A DNA stretch of 64,000 nucleotides from Candidatus Accumulibacter regalis. Lineage in GTDB: Bacteria; Pseudomonadota; Gammaproteobacteria; Burkholderiales; Rhodocyclaceae. The translations under genes were made by a program, and so were the position numbers. The notes below the pieces were generated by a model. It made no database searches, had not been told where the DNA came from, and saw only the letters and a program-made list of their open reading frames with translations. The number at the start of each line of letters is the position of its first letter. Within the stretch, counting starts at the first letter, position 1. Shown here piece after piece: positions 53,011 through 61,889 of this stretch. The DNA lies in NCBI GenBank assembly GCA_000585075.1, contig JEMY01000033.1:40114-104113 (forward strand). The letters run 5' to 3'.

Positions 53011-53958
53011 CTACCCCTTGCGAATTCCGCGCACGATCAGATCGGCGGTCAGGTTGACGGTGAAGGTGACCAGGAAGAGCAGAATGCCGATGGTGAACAG
53101 CGCCTGATAGTGCTCGCCGCCCACCACCGTTTCACCCAGCTCCGCGGCGATGGTGGCGGTCAGCGCGCGCACCGAGTCGAAGACGCTGTCGGGAATATTG
53201 ACCGCGTGTCCGGTGGCCATCAGAACGGCCATCGTCTCCCCGAAACCACGTCCGACACCGAGCAGAACGCCACCGAGGAGGCCGTTCTTGGCCGCCGGCA
53301 GCACCACCTTGTAGGTCACCTGCCAGCGCGTCGCGCCCATCGCCTCGGCAGCTTCGCGGTAGCGATCGGGAACCGCCTTGAGCGCATCCTCGGCGATCGA
53401 GGTCATGATCGGCGCGGCCATCAAACCAAGGATGATGCCCGCGTTGAGCACGCACAGACCCACCGGCACGTCGAACCACTTGATGATCAATGGATTCATG
53501 ATCACCAGGCCGATGAAACCCCAGACCACCGACGGAATCGCCGCCAGCAGTTCGACCAGCACTTTCAGCGTTTCGCGCGTCTTGCCGCTGGCAAACTCGG
53601 CGATGTAGATCGCCGCGCCGAGCGAAAAAGGCACGGCGACCAGCATCGCCAGACCGGTGACGCTGGCCGTCCCGGCCATCAACGCCAGGATCCCGTATTC
53701 GGGGTCGTCGGCGTCGCTCGGGAACCAGTACGGCGTGAGAAAGAACTCGCGGACGTTCATGTGGTGGAAGATGAAGCCGACACCTTCCTTGAAGACGAAG
53801 ATGAAGATTCCCAGGACGAAGACGATCGCCGAGATGCCGCAGAGGAACACAAGGCCCTGAACCGCCTTGTCTACGTACCAGTCAGAATCGCGACGATCGA
53901 ACGCGCCCGCCCCCCCGGCAGCCACAGCGGCGCCGGGTACAGTGTTGCTGTTGGCCAT
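53011..53958 (-). CDS. pstC: Phosphate ABC transporter permease PstC
   Basis: 315 residues, six membrane helices. YWFPSDADDPEYGILALMAGT and AAEAMGATRWQVTYKVVLP (coupling loop), then GLLGGVLLGVGRGFGETMAV, are PstC signatures. A short Ala/Gly-rich N-terminus precedes the first helix. It pairs with PstA in the inner membrane. ATG 53958 follows GGAGGCCGACTGAC and lies 1 base past the phoU stop. Confidence 0.95.
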   Translation of the reverse strand: MANSNTVPGAAVAAGGAGAFDRRDSDWYVDKAVQGLVFLCGISAIVFVLGIFIFVFKEGVGFIFHHMNVREFFLTPYWFPSDADDPEYGILALMAGTASVTGLAMLVAVPFSLGAAIYIAEFASGKTRETLKVLVELLAAIPSVVWGFIGLVIMNPLIIKWFDVPVGLCVLNAGIILGLMAAPIMTSIAEDALKAVPDRYREAAEAMGATRWQVTYKVVLPAAKNGLLGGVLLGVGRGFGETMAVLMATGHAVNIPDSVFDSVRALTATIAAELGETVVGGEHYQALFTIGILLFLVTFTVNLTADLIVRGIRKG

Positions 53959-53959
53959 G

Positions 53960-55045
53960 TCAGTCGGCCTCCTCGCCCCGCAGGGTGGTCATCAGGCTGC
54001 TCACCTGCATGGCGATCTCGCGCGTCAGCGCCTCGTAGCGCTCGCGCTGCTGGTCGCCCGTAAGCTCCGCGGCTACGGGACCGCCGACGTCCCACTCCAG
54101 CGCCGCGGTGTGGAACGGAATGTTTTCGACGTAGGACTTGACCGGACCCTGCAGGCTGACGATGACGTGAAAATCGGCAAGATCGCGAAGGCTCAGGTTG
54201 ATTGCTTTTGACTGATGGCGGGCCAGATCGACACCGCTCTCCTGCAGCAGGCTGACCACCTCCGGCGCCGTCGTACCGGCGCGACGGCCGAGGCTGCGGA
54301 ATTCGCCCCCCTCGGGGAAATTCTTGCGGGCGACGGTCTCGGCAATCGGACCGAGGACGCTGTTGTCCTCGTCGAGGAAGAGGATGCGAAAGACCTTGCT
54401 CGCCTTGGTCTGCCCGGTGACCGCGAATACCGTCTCCTCGCAGATGTTCTTGGCCTGGTCGGAAACGCGCTCGAGCGAATTGAAAACGCCCAGGTAGGCG
54501 AAGAGATCCTCGATGCTGAAGTTTTCCCCTTCGGTGACCAGATCGGCGAAGACGACGTCGAAGGTCCGCTCGACCTGATCGGCCATGATCATCGTCGCCC
54601 TGGCCTTCTCGGCGTTGCCGTCGATGAAGGCGCAAACCGCCTGCTTGAACATCTGCCGTGACTCGCCGGCAAGCAGTTCGACCTCGCGCTTGATCAGCGC
54701 GTCAGGCCGCTTGGCCAGATGCACCGACTCGCGGGCGATGGTCACCGCGTAGTCGCCGACGCGTTCGAGCGCGACATTGGCGTGAATCATCGCCGTCATC
54801 AGGCGCAGATGCCCGGCGCTTGGCAGATGGACGCCGATGAAGGCGTGGCACATCTTGTCCAGCTTGCGGTTTTCGGCGTTGATCCGCTGATCGCCCAGGA
54901 CGGTTGCGTAGGCCAGTTTGTCGTCTCCGGTGAGCAGCGCGCGCACCGCCGTGCCGAGGGCCTCGTCGACGCGCTTGGCCAGCAGGGTCGCTTGTTGTTT
55001 GATTCGGGACAGGTCTCTCTCGAGACGTTCTTCATAATGGCTCAT
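53960..55045 (-). CDS. phoU: PhoU fused to an inactive low-molecular-weight phosphatase/ArsC-like domain
   Basis: 361 residues, about 120 longer than ordinary PhoU. Residues 1-215 are PhoU, two three-helix repeats with metal-binding motifs ALERVGDYA (E94, D98) and SLERVSDQA (E192, D196). From about 220 the sequence resembles the LMW-phosphotyrosine phosphatase/arsenate reductase fold: ILFLDEDNSVLGPIAE lines up with the catalytic loop ILFLCxGNSCRSxxAE, followed by FRSLGRRAGTTAPEVVSLL and GVDLARHQSKAI. The catalytic Cys is Asp (D225) and the loop Arg is Leu (L231), so it should be inactive and may instead sense an oxyanion. It lies second in the operon, between pstS and pstC. Confidence 0.88.
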   Translation of the reverse strand: MSHYEERLERDLSRIKQQATLLAKRVDEALGTAVRALLTGDDKLAYATVLGDQRINAENRKLDKMCHAFIGVHLPSAGHLRLMTAMIHANVALERVGDYAVTIARESVHLAKRPDALIKREVELLAGESRQMFKQAVCAFIDGNAEKARATMIMADQVERTFDVVFADLVTEGENFSIEDLFAYLGVFNSLERVSDQAKNICEETVFAVTGQTKASKVFRILFLDEDNSVLGPIAETVARKNFPEGGEFRSLGRRAGTTAPEVVSLLQESGVDLARHQSKAINLSLRDLADFHVIVSLQGPVKSYVENIPFHTAALEWDVGGPVAAELTGDQQRERYEALTREIAMQVSSLMTTLRGEEAD

Positions 55046-55135
55046 CGGTTGCGGCTCCCCACAGCGCTAACGGACAACAGGTTGCAGAACGGGCACGGGA
55101 ACGGCAGCGTCCCCGTGCCCGGCATCAAGAATGGA

Positions 55136-56011
55136 TTACTTGCAGGTGACTTTCTTGATCGGCGCGTAGCCTTCCTTGGCCACGATGCACTGGCCGACGT
55201 CGCTCTTGATCCAGTCCATGTACTTCTTGGTATCGGCCTTCGGCTGACCATCGGTGTACATGAACAGCGGACGGGCGATCGGGTAGGTGCCGTCGAAAGC
55301 GGTATCCTCGGTCGGCTTGACGCAGGGCTTGCCTTTCTCGGGTGCGATGCACAACGCCTTCAGGTGGTCGGTGGCGTAGGCCAGGCCGCTGTAGCCGATC
55401 GCGCAAGGCGTCTTCTCGACCAGGTCGGCAACGTCCTTCGAGCCGTGCATGTCCAGCGTTCCCTGGCGGAACTTGCCCTTCTCACCGAGAACGGCCTCCT
55501 GGAAGTAGGCGTAGGTTCCCGAGTTGTTCTGCCGGCTGACGACGACGATCTCGTCCTTGCAACCCGGAATGGTGATTCCCAGATCGCTCCACTTGGTCGC
55601 TCCGCCGCCGCGTCCGTAGATCTTGGCCAGGTCGGTGATGGTCATCGAATCGCCGGGGAAGTTCTTGTGTACGAAGATGGCCAGGGCATCGTAGCCAACG
55701 ACGTGCTCGACCGGATCGTGGCCCTTGGCCTTGGCCTCGGCGATTTCCTTGTCTTTCATCTTGCGGCTGGAATTGGCGATGTCCACGGTGCCGTTGATCA
55801 TCGCTGCAATACCGGTGCCCGAACCGCCGCCGGAAACGGCAACGGCCACATTCGGATTGATCTTGCCGTATTGCTCGGCCCACGACTGGGCAACGTTGAC
55901 CAGGGTATCGGATCCCTTGTTCTGGATCTCGGTGCGTGCGGAAACAGCGCCGGAAGCAAGGGCGCCGGCGACGGCAAGACTGACGCTCAACAACATCGAT
56001 TTCGAAGTCAT
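55136..56011 (-). CDS. pstS: Phosphate-binding periplasmic protein PstS
   Basis: 291 residues. A signal peptide (MTSKSMLLSVSLAVAGALASGAVSA) is followed by a PstS-type binding fold: KGSDTLVNVAQSWAEQY, the phosphate-loop region VSGGGSGTGIAAMINGTVDIA, SSRKMKDKEI and VSRQNNSGTYAYFQE. It lacks a lipobox, so it is soluble in the periplasm. First gene of pstS-phoU-pstC-pstA-pstB-pstB. ATG 56011 follows GGAG 8 bases away. An AT-rich upstream region presumably carries the promoter; I see no convincing Pho box. Confidence 0.94.
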   Translation of the reverse strand: MTSKSMLLSVSLAVAGALASGAVSARTEIQNKGSDTLVNVAQSWAEQYGKINPNVAVAVSGGGSGTGIAAMINGTVDIANSSRKMKDKEIAEAKAKGHDPVEHVVGYDALAIFVHKNFPGDSMTITDLAKIYGRGGGATKWSDLGITIPGCKDEIVVVSRQNNSGTYAYFQEAVLGEKGKFRQGTLDMHGSKDVADLVEKTPCAIGYSGLAYATDHLKALCIAPEKGKPCVKPTEDTAFDGTYPIARPLFMYTDGQPKADTKKYMDWIKSDVGQCIVAKEGYAPIKKVTCK

Positions 56012-56833
56012 TTGGGATTCTCCAAGGGTGGGAAATTTTTTGAAGTCTCTAGATGCAGATCAAAGACTTCAGTGCGACGGAAAGCATTTGAGGGACAAAG
56101 ACTATCAGAAAAATTTTGTCTGACAAGCCCCACAGGTGCAGGAAATAATAATAAAAATTGGCCTGACCAATAACCGGCGCAAGTTTTTTCGACAAGCCCG
56201 CAAGAACATGCCAAACGCGTACTTCAAAAACTTCAAGGAAAGCACAACAGCTCAGAGTTGTTATTCAACATGCTGTTTTTGCGCATGTTTCTTATTGCCG
56301 ACCGATGCTTTATGCCTATTTATTGGCCGGCAACTGCTGCGCCCAGGAATCTTAAGCCGATTAACAGGATCTCTCGATGAAATGCCATGGCCAGAGAACT
56401 TCTGGCTAAACGTTTTCAACCGCGATGGTGGCGTAAAACCCGCAATAACTGCCAGAGTTAATCGTCACTACATAATATTAATTGTTTTTTATCATCGAGT
56501 TGCACGGCGTTTTCGGAAGTCTTCCGCAGGCGTGCAATCCTTCGCCGGTTTTCCAAGGATCATGACATTGGAACGTTCTCGGGGAGGCGCCGGAAGGGCC
56601 GGGTTTCCGGCCTTCATTTCCATACTTCCAGAATTCCGGTTCATGCGTTCAACATGCACTGGGGCGGATTGCGGGCGCGTTCTCAGGACGCGAACGCGCG
56701 GGGAAGGTCGGCGATCCGGTCGGCAAGCGAAGGGTACGGCGAAGACGGGCGCGAGCCGTCTGCACAGCCGGCGAGACGCTGCGGAGTCGGGTGGAACTAC
56801 GCGGGCAAATCCGCGGCGAGCGAGCCGCCGCGC
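56012..56833. other. AT-rich 0.8-kb region upstream of pstS without a recognised gene
   Basis: From about 56012 to 56560 base composition falls far below the window average (runs such as aaataataataaaaattg). One + strand frame is open from 56136 to 56930, but it has no ribosome-binding site I trust and ends inside the opposite-strand VWA gene. TTGTCTGACAA occurs at 56116-56126, and GC hairpins lie at about 56597-56620 and 56675-56699. The pstS promoter must lie here. It could also be a remnant of transferred DNA or encode a small RNA. Confidence 0.5.
56675..56699 (-). terminator. Candidate terminator hairpin after the VWA gene
   Basis: GCGCGTTC (56675-56682) and GAACGCGC (56692-56699) form a perfect 8-base stem with a 9-base loop, about 135 bases past the VWA stop on the minus strand. 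Confidence 0.4.
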
Positions 56834-58003
56834 TTACTTGCTGAGCAGCCGCATCCCCCGCTCCAGCCCGTCGAGCGTCAGCGGGAACATGCGCCCGCCC
56901 ATCAGGTTGTGGATCAGCGACGTCGATTGACGGTACTGCCAGGCGTGCTCGGACTCGGGGTTGAGCCAGATCGCGTGCGGCCAGGTGTCGGTCAGCCGGC
57001 GCAGCCAGGTGGCGCCCGGCTCGGCGTTGTTGTATTCGACGCTGCCCCAGGGCTGCAGAATCTCGTAGGGGCTCATCGCTGCGTCGCCGACGAAGATCAG
57101 CTTGTAGTCGTTGCCGTACCGGTGCAGCACGTCGTGGGTGTCGATACGCTCGCTGTGGCGGCGGCGATTGTCCTTCCACAGGTATTCGTAGACGCAGTTG
57201 TGGAAGTAGTAGTACTCGAGGTGCTTGAATTCGCTGTGGCAGGCCGAGAACAGCTCCTCGCAGACGCGGATGTGATCGTCCATCGAGCCACCGATATCGA
57301 GAAACAGCAGCACCTTGACGGCGTTGTGGCGCTCGGGCCGCAGGCGCAGATCGAGCCAGCCGGCGTTGCGCGCGGTGCCGGCGATGGTGCCTTCGAGGTC
57401 CAGTTCCTCGGCCGCGCCCTGGCGGGCAAAACGGCGCAGCCGGCGCAGGGCGACCTTGATGTTGCGTGTGCCCAGTTCGACGCTGTCGTCGAGGTTGCGA
57501 TACTCGCGTTTCTCCCAGACCTTGACCGCCGAGCGGTTCTCGCTCTTGCCGCCGACGCGGATCCCTTCGGGATGGGTGCCGCCGTGCCCGAAGGGCGAAG
57601 TGCCACCGCTGCCTATCCACTTGCTGCCGCCGGAGTGACGTTCCTTCTGTTCGGCGAGCCGCTTCTTGAAAGTCTCCATCAGCTTGTCCCAGCCGAGTTT
57701 TTCGAGCTTGGCGCGTTCGGCGTCGGTGAGGTGTTTCTTCACCGCCTGCCGCAGCCAGTCTTCGGGGATCAGTGCTTCCATGCCGGGCAGTGCTTCGACG
57801 CCCTTGAAGTACTCGCCGAAGGCGCGGTCGAACTTGTCGAAGTGCGTCTCGTCCTTGACCAGAATCGCGCGCGAGAGGACGTAGAAGTCGTCGAGGCTGT
57901 GCTCGATGACGTGCTGCTGCAGGGCTTCGAGCAAGGCCAGGAACTCCTTGATCGACACCGGCAGCCGGTTCTCTTTGAGATGCAGGAAGAAATCGATCAG
58001 CAT
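56834..58003 (-). CDS. VWA-domain (CoxE-like) protein, partner of MoxR
   Basis: 389 residues with no signal peptide. The N-terminal half is helical (IDFFLHLKENRLPVSIKEFL) and the C-terminal half is a von Willebrand A domain with the metal site DIGGSMDDH (DxGxS) and a later Asp in FVGDAAMSPYE. Such proteins act with MoxR AAA+ ATPases, encoded immediately upstream here (35-base gap), as chaperone-like pairs that mature or insert cofactors into enzyme complexes. The client is unknown; the nearby rnf genes are one possibility but nothing proves it. Confidence 0.9.
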   Translation of the reverse strand: MLIDFFLHLKENRLPVSIKEFLALLEALQQHVIEHSLDDFYVLSRAILVKDETHFDKFDRAFGEYFKGVEALPGMEALIPEDWLRQAVKKHLTDAERAKLEKLGWDKLMETFKKRLAEQKERHSGGSKWIGSGGTSPFGHGGTHPEGIRVGGKSENRSAVKVWEKREYRNLDDSVELGTRNIKVALRRLRRFARQGAAEELDLEGTIAGTARNAGWLDLRLRPERHNAVKVLLFLDIGGSMDDHIRVCEELFSACHSEFKHLEYYYFHNCVYEYLWKDNRRRHSERIDTHDVLHRYGNDYKLIFVGDAAMSPYEILQPWGSVEYNNAEPGATWLRRLTDTWPHAIWLNPESEHAWQYRQSTSLIHNLMGGRMFPLTLDGLERGMRLLSK

Positions 58004-58038
58004 GGTGGCTATCGTTCAGCCGAAGCGGCTGTCAGCGC

Positions 58039-58881
58039 TCAGCGATTCTGGCGGGCCATGAAGATCAGCCGTTCGAAGAGGTGGACGTCCTGCTCGTTCT
58101 TCAGCAGCGCCCCGTGCAGCGGCGGGATGGCGCTCTTGTTGTCCTTGCTGCGCAGCGCTTCCGGCGGGATGTCCTCGGCGAGCAGCAGCTTGAGCCAGTC
58201 GAGCAGTTCCGACGTCGACGGCTTCTTCTTCAGACCGGGGATCTCGCGCAGATCGAAGAACACTTCCAGCGCCTCGCGCAGCAGGGCCGGCTTCAGTCCC
58301 GGGAAATGGACGTCGACGATCTGCTTCATCGTCTCCCGGTCGGGGAACTTGATGTAGTGGAAGAAACAGCGGCGCAGAAAAGCGTCGGGCAGTTCCTTTT
58401 CGTTATTCGAGGTGATGAACACCGCCGGCCGGTGACGCGCACGAACGTTCTGGCGCGTCTCGTAGACGAAGAACTCCATGCGGTCGAGTTCGCGCAGCAG
58501 GTCGTTGGGAAACTCGATGTCCGCCTTGTCGATCTCGTCGATCAGCACCACCGACGGCGTCTCGCATTCGAAGGCCTGCCAGAGCACGCCCTTCAGAATG
58601 TAGCTGCCGATGTCGGCGACCTTGGCCTCACCGAGCTGCGAATCGCGCAGGCGGGAAACGGCGTCGTATTCGTACAACCCCTGCTGCGCCTTGGTCGTCG
58701 ACTTGATGTGCCACTGGAAGAGTGGCCGCCCGAGCGCGGCGGCAACCTCTTCGGCCAGCATCGTCTTGCCAGTACCCGGCTCACCCTTGATCAGCAGCGG
58801 TCGCTGCAGGGTGACGGCGGCATTGACCGCCAGCGTCAGGTCACCGGTCGTGACGTATTTGTCGGAGCCGGAAAAGCGCAT
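58039..58881 (-). CDS. MoxR-family AAA+ ATPase
   Basis: 280 residues: Walker A IKGEPGTGKTMLAEEVA, Walker B VVLIDEIDKADIEFPNDLL, sensor-1 AVFITSNNEKELPDAFLRRC with an arginine finger, and a C-terminal lid. This is the short, soluble MoxR type. ATG 58881 follows GAGGA. It pairs with the VWA protein encoded 35 bases downstream; together they probably form a metal-dependent remodelling complex. Confidence 0.92.
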   Translation of the reverse strand: MRFSGSDKYVTTGDLTLAVNAAVTLQRPLLIKGEPGTGKTMLAEEVAAALGRPLFQWHIKSTTKAQQGLYEYDAVSRLRDSQLGEAKVADIGSYILKGVLWQAFECETPSVVLIDEIDKADIEFPNDLLRELDRMEFFVYETRQNVRARHRPAVFITSNNEKELPDAFLRRCFFHYIKFPDRETMKQIVDVHFPGLKPALLREALEVFFDLREIPGLKKKPSTSELLDWLKLLLAEDIPPEALRSKDNKSAIPPLHGALLKNEQDVHLFERLIFMARQNR

Positions 58882-58963
58882 GGGGAATCTTCCTCTCGAA
58901 GCGACCCGTCGATTCTACGCGCAAAGTCCGCACGCCGGGTTCGCTGCGGCACCCTGCTGCGCC

Positions 58964-59392
58964 TCAGGCGCCGGCGGCACGCCGCACGCAGTCGAGGTAG
59001 GCGACACCGTCGATGGCGCTGCCGTCGCGCTGCGAGCGCCACAGCGCCTCGCCGAGGCACTCGAGGATGGCGTGCTCGGCGTCATGGACTTCGAGCCGCC
59101 CGCGCAGCGCCTGGTAAGCGGCACGTATGCCCGGCGGCTGATCGATGCTGATCTGCTCGGCGACGGCGAGGTGCAGCGAGAGGTGCAGGAAGGGATTCAT
59201 CTGCCCGTTCTCGGGCGCGAACTCCTGCTCGACCGCCCGCTCGGGATTTTCGAGCAGCGCATGATATTCCGGGTGCTCGACGATCAGGTCGGCGGCCGTG
59301 ACTTCGGCGCCCTCGAGGATGGCGCGATCGAGATGCTTGCGCCAGGCGGCGCAGAAAAACTGCCGTACCTGCTCACGACTGGGATTGAACAC
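58964..59392 (-). CDS. DUF1841 family protein
   Basis: 142 residues, soluble. FNPSREQVRQFFCAAWRKH, LIVEHPEYHALLEN, and MNPFLHLSLHLAVAEQISID followed by QPPGIR are the conserved blocks of this betaproteobacterial family, which has no known function. The start is GTG 59392 with a near-perfect ribosome-binding site (GGAGGTCCA). It overlaps the end of the FIST gene by 20 bases, so it is part of the nth transcription unit. Confidence 0.88.
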   Translation of the reverse strand: MFNPSREQVRQFFCAAWRKHLDRAILEGAEVTAADLIVEHPEYHALLENPERAVEQEFAPENGQMNPFLHLSLHLAVAEQISIDQPPGIRAAYQALRGRLEVHDAEHAILECLGEALWRSQRDGSAIDGVAYLDCVRRAAGA

Positions 59393-60506
59393 TGGACCTC
59401 CGGGGAGAGTTGCTGATCAGGGCGGTGACCACGGCATTGTGCAGCGAACGATTGCCGCCCGCTGCGCAGGCCGCGATTTGCCCGGTTCCGTAAACGCCCA
59501 ACAGCGGCAGACCGGGAAACGCCCGGCGCAGGCAGTCAAGCTCAGGTTCATGGGCGCCATGAAAGTACGGACCGCGACCGATGCACGAGAAAACCAGGCC
59601 GGCAACCGGTTCTGCCACAACGGCGGCCAGTTGCTCGACGCTGCGACGCATGTCGTCCTCGGCCGACTGTGGCCGGCGAATCGCCCAGGCCAGCCTTTGC
59701 CCCGGCCTCGTCCCTTCGGCCAGGGTCAGCGAGCGATCCGCCGCGTTGGCCGAGAGAATGGCGATCGAATGCCGGCCAGCGGCACTGAATGCGTCCCGGT
59801 TGGCGCCACTCTCCTCGTCGATCAGCAGCGCAGACAGTGCGGCCAGCGGCGGCGGCCCCTGCTCGCGCAGGTCGGCTGGCAGGGCACCGAGCAGGCTGTC
59901 GAGCGCGCTTTCACCCCCCAGCGAGAGCAGATCGTAAGCGCGACTGCGCTCTATCCGCCGCGGCTCGGCGAGCAGGCTCCAGCCGCTCGATACGCCGATG
60001 TCGACCCGCGCTCCGTGCACGCGCACGCTACAGCTTGCCGCCAGACGGCTGTGCTGCCAGACGGTGGGCGCGCTGCCGCCAGTGCTGCCAGCGAAGCTGC
60101 CGCCGAAGCGGCGCTTCGTCGCGTCCCCCCAGGGATACGGAAAACTGCCCCCGGCATAGCTCATGAATGCTTCCCGATGCGCTTCGCCCGCTGGCGCGCC
60201 GCCTTCGCGATGATCCAGCGACAGACCGCCGGCGAAGACCATGACGGCTGCCGCAGGTCGATCGATCACCCAGCCGTGCTCGCTGAAGACACCGGCGGCG
60301 ATGCCACCGGCGACCTCGGTGCACTGGGCGGCCCGGGCCACGGCGCTGACCGTCTGCTGCGCGCAGCGGGAGAAGTCCGGAGTGAGGAAGAGCAGCACCC
60401 CCGTGGCATGGCTGGCGCCGCTCCTGGCGAGCGCCTTCGCGAGCGCCTCTTCGGCCAGCGCGGGCAGCGCATCGTTGCCCGAGACCAGCGCGCTGGCGAC
60501 GCTCAT
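59373..60506 (-). CDS. FIST-domain sensory protein
   Basis: 377 residues. The N-terminal FIST domain (about 30-205; VAGGIAAGVFSEHG and AVMVFAGGLSL) and FIST_C (about 210-360; FSCIGRGPYFHG, then PLLGVYGTGQIA) fit the ligand-sensing FIST family, often linked to amino-acid or small-molecule sensing in signal transduction. No kinase or cyclase domain is attached. ATG 60506 overlaps the nth stop (ATGA). Its continuing frame to 60599 lies inside nth and is not coding. Confidence 0.87.
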   Translation of the reverse strand: MSVASALVSGNDALPALAEEALAKALARSGASHATGVLLFLTPDFSRCAQQTVSAVARAAQCTEVAGGIAAGVFSEHGWVIDRPAAAVMVFAGGLSLDHREGGAPAGEAHREAFMSYAGGSFPYPWGDATKRRFGGSFAGSTGGSAPTVWQHSRLAASCSVRVHGARVDIGVSSGWSLLAEPRRIERSRAYDLLSLGGESALDSLLGALPADLREQGPPPLAALSALLIDEESGANRDAFSAAGRHSIAILSANAADRSLTLAEGTRPGQRLAWAIRRPQSAEDDMRRSVEQLAAVVAEPVAGLVFSCIGRGPYFHGAHEPELDCLRRAFPGLPLLGVYGTGQIAACAAGGNRSLHNAVVTALISNSPRRSSVQSQS

Positions 60507-61156
60507 GGCCGCTGCGCTGCGCAAGGATCGGCCTTCCCGGACCACGCGCACAGGTCGGCGATCGCGCAGCGCCAGCATTCCGGCTTGCGCGCCTTGCACA
60601 CGTAGCGCCCGTGCAGGATCAGCCAGTGATGCGCCGATTGGCGAAACTCGGCGGGAACGCGCTTGAGAAGCTCGTGCTCGACCGCCAGCGGCGTCTTGCC
60701 GGGCGCCAGTCCGCTGCGGTTGGCAACGCGGAAGATGTGCGTGTCCACGGCGATCGTCGCTTCGCCAAAGGCGGTATTGAGGACCACGTTGGCCGTCTTG
60801 CGACCGACTCCCGGCAAGGCTTCGAGCGCCGCCCTCGAGGGCGGCACTTCGCCGCCGTAGAGCTCGACCAGTTGCCGACAGGTGGCGATGACGTTGCGCG
60901 CCTTGCTCGGGTAAAGACCGATGCGGTTGATGTACGCGGCCAGACCCTCCTCGCCCAGGGCCAGCATCGCCGCTGGCGTCGGCGCATCGGCGAAGAGCCG
61001 GCGGGTGGCCAGGTTGACGCTCTTGTCGGTGGCCTGCGCCGACAGGATGACGGCCACCAGCAACTGGAAGGTCGTCGCGTACTCGAGCTCGGTGGTCGGC
61101 TCGGGATTGGCCGCGCGTAAGCGCTCGAAGAGCTCCTGCCGCTGCTGGCTGTTCAT
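60503..61156 (-). CDS. nth: Endonuclease III
   Basis: 217 residues. Family features are a helix-hairpin-helix with the catalytic Lys (ALPGVGRKTANVVLNTAF), the catalytic Asp in VDTHIFRVANR, and the 4Fe-4S cluster CKARKPECWRCAIADLC. It removes oxidised pyrimidines in base-excision repair. ATG 61156 fits the family start (MNSQQRQELFERLR). It follows rnfE by 34 bases, the rnf-nth arrangement widespread in proteobacteria. Confidence 0.96.
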   Translation of the reverse strand: MNSQQRQELFERLRAANPEPTTELEYATTFQLLVAVILSAQATDKSVNLATRRLFADAPTPAAMLALGEEGLAAYINRIGLYPSKARNVIATCRQLVELYGGEVPPSRAALEALPGVGRKTANVVLNTAFGEATIAVDTHIFRVANRSGLAPGKTPLAVEHELLKRVPAEFRQSAHHWLILHGRYVCKARKPECWRCAIADLCAWSGKADPCAAQRP

Positions 61157-61190
61157 CGGCAAACCTGGAGCGGGAGAAATCCGGCGCTGC

Positions 61191-61889
61191 TCAGACACCG
61201 TCAGCGACGGGCAGCGGCGACCGATGGTCGGACCCGGCATCGGGCTTGCGCGCCGCGGCGCGCGCTTCGGCCCAGTTCTTCCAGGCGATCAGCAAGCCAA
61301 GAAGAATGAAAGCACCCGGCGGCAGAACGGCGAGCAGGAAGCCCGGGTAGTCGGCAGGCAGCAGTTGCAGCCCGTGGACGCCGGGAAAGACCATGTCGAT
61401 TCCCGCAAACAGCGTGCCACCGCCGATCAGCTCGCGCAAGCCGCCGAGCAGGGCCAGGGTCCACAGCAAACCGATACCCATGAAAACACCGTCAAGCAGC
61501 GATTGGAGAGGGGGATTCTTGTTGGCAAAAGCTTCGACCCGCGCGAGGACGATGCAGTTGGTGACGATCAGCGGGATGAAGATGCCAAGGACCAGGTACA
61601 GCTCGTGAAAGTAGGCGTTGAAGATCAGGTCGACGACGGTCACCAGTGCGGCCACGACGAGGATGAAGACCGGAATGCGAATCTCGTGCGGAATCAGGTT
61701 GCGCAGCGATGCGACGGCAACGTTGGCCACCGCCATGACGATGATCGTCGCCAGGGAAAGCATCACCCCATTGACCAGCGTCGTGGTCACTGCCAGCAGC
61801 GGACACAGACCAAGCAGCTGTATGAGGCTGGCGTTCTGGTGCCAGACGCCGTTGTCCAGGATCTGGCGGAATTGTTCGCGATCGATCAC
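61191..61889 (-). CDS. rnfE: Electron transport complex subunit RnfE
   Basis: 232 residues with six membrane helices. LLGLCPLLAVTTTLVNGVM and IPLIVTNCIVLARVEAFANK, each with a conserved Cys, match RnfE/NqrD-type subunits (RnfA and RnfE are paralogues). The start is GTG 61889 with GGAG 7 bases upstream, overlapping the rnfG stop (GTGA). The C-terminal tail is polar. RnfA is not seen in this window. Confidence 0.94.
   Translation of the reverse strand: MIDREQFRQILDNGVWHQNASLIQLLGLCPLLAVTTTLVNGVMLSLATIIVMAVANVAVASLRNLIPHEIRIPVFILVVAALVTVVDLIFNAYFHELYLVLGIFIPLIVTNCIVLARVEAFANKNPPLQSLLDGVFMGIGLLWTLALLGGLRELIGGGTLFAGIDMVFPGVHGLQLLPADYPGFLLAVLPPGAFILLGLLIAWKNWAEARAAARKPDAGSDHRSPLPVADGV

Noticed and set aside
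53960..54400. Separate arsenate reductase or phosphatase gene
   Set aside because: The domain is in frame with PhoU, has no start signal of its own and lacks the catalytic Cys and Arg.
56050..56160. Pho box for pstS
   Set aside because: TTGTCAG and CTGATAG on the minus strand are reminiscent, but the 11-base spacing of direct repeats required for a Pho box is absent.
56136..56930. Open frame in the AT-rich region upstream of pstS
   Set aside because: No reliable ribosome-binding site, no recognisable domain, and it runs into the opposite strand of the VWA gene. Kept only as part of the region finding.
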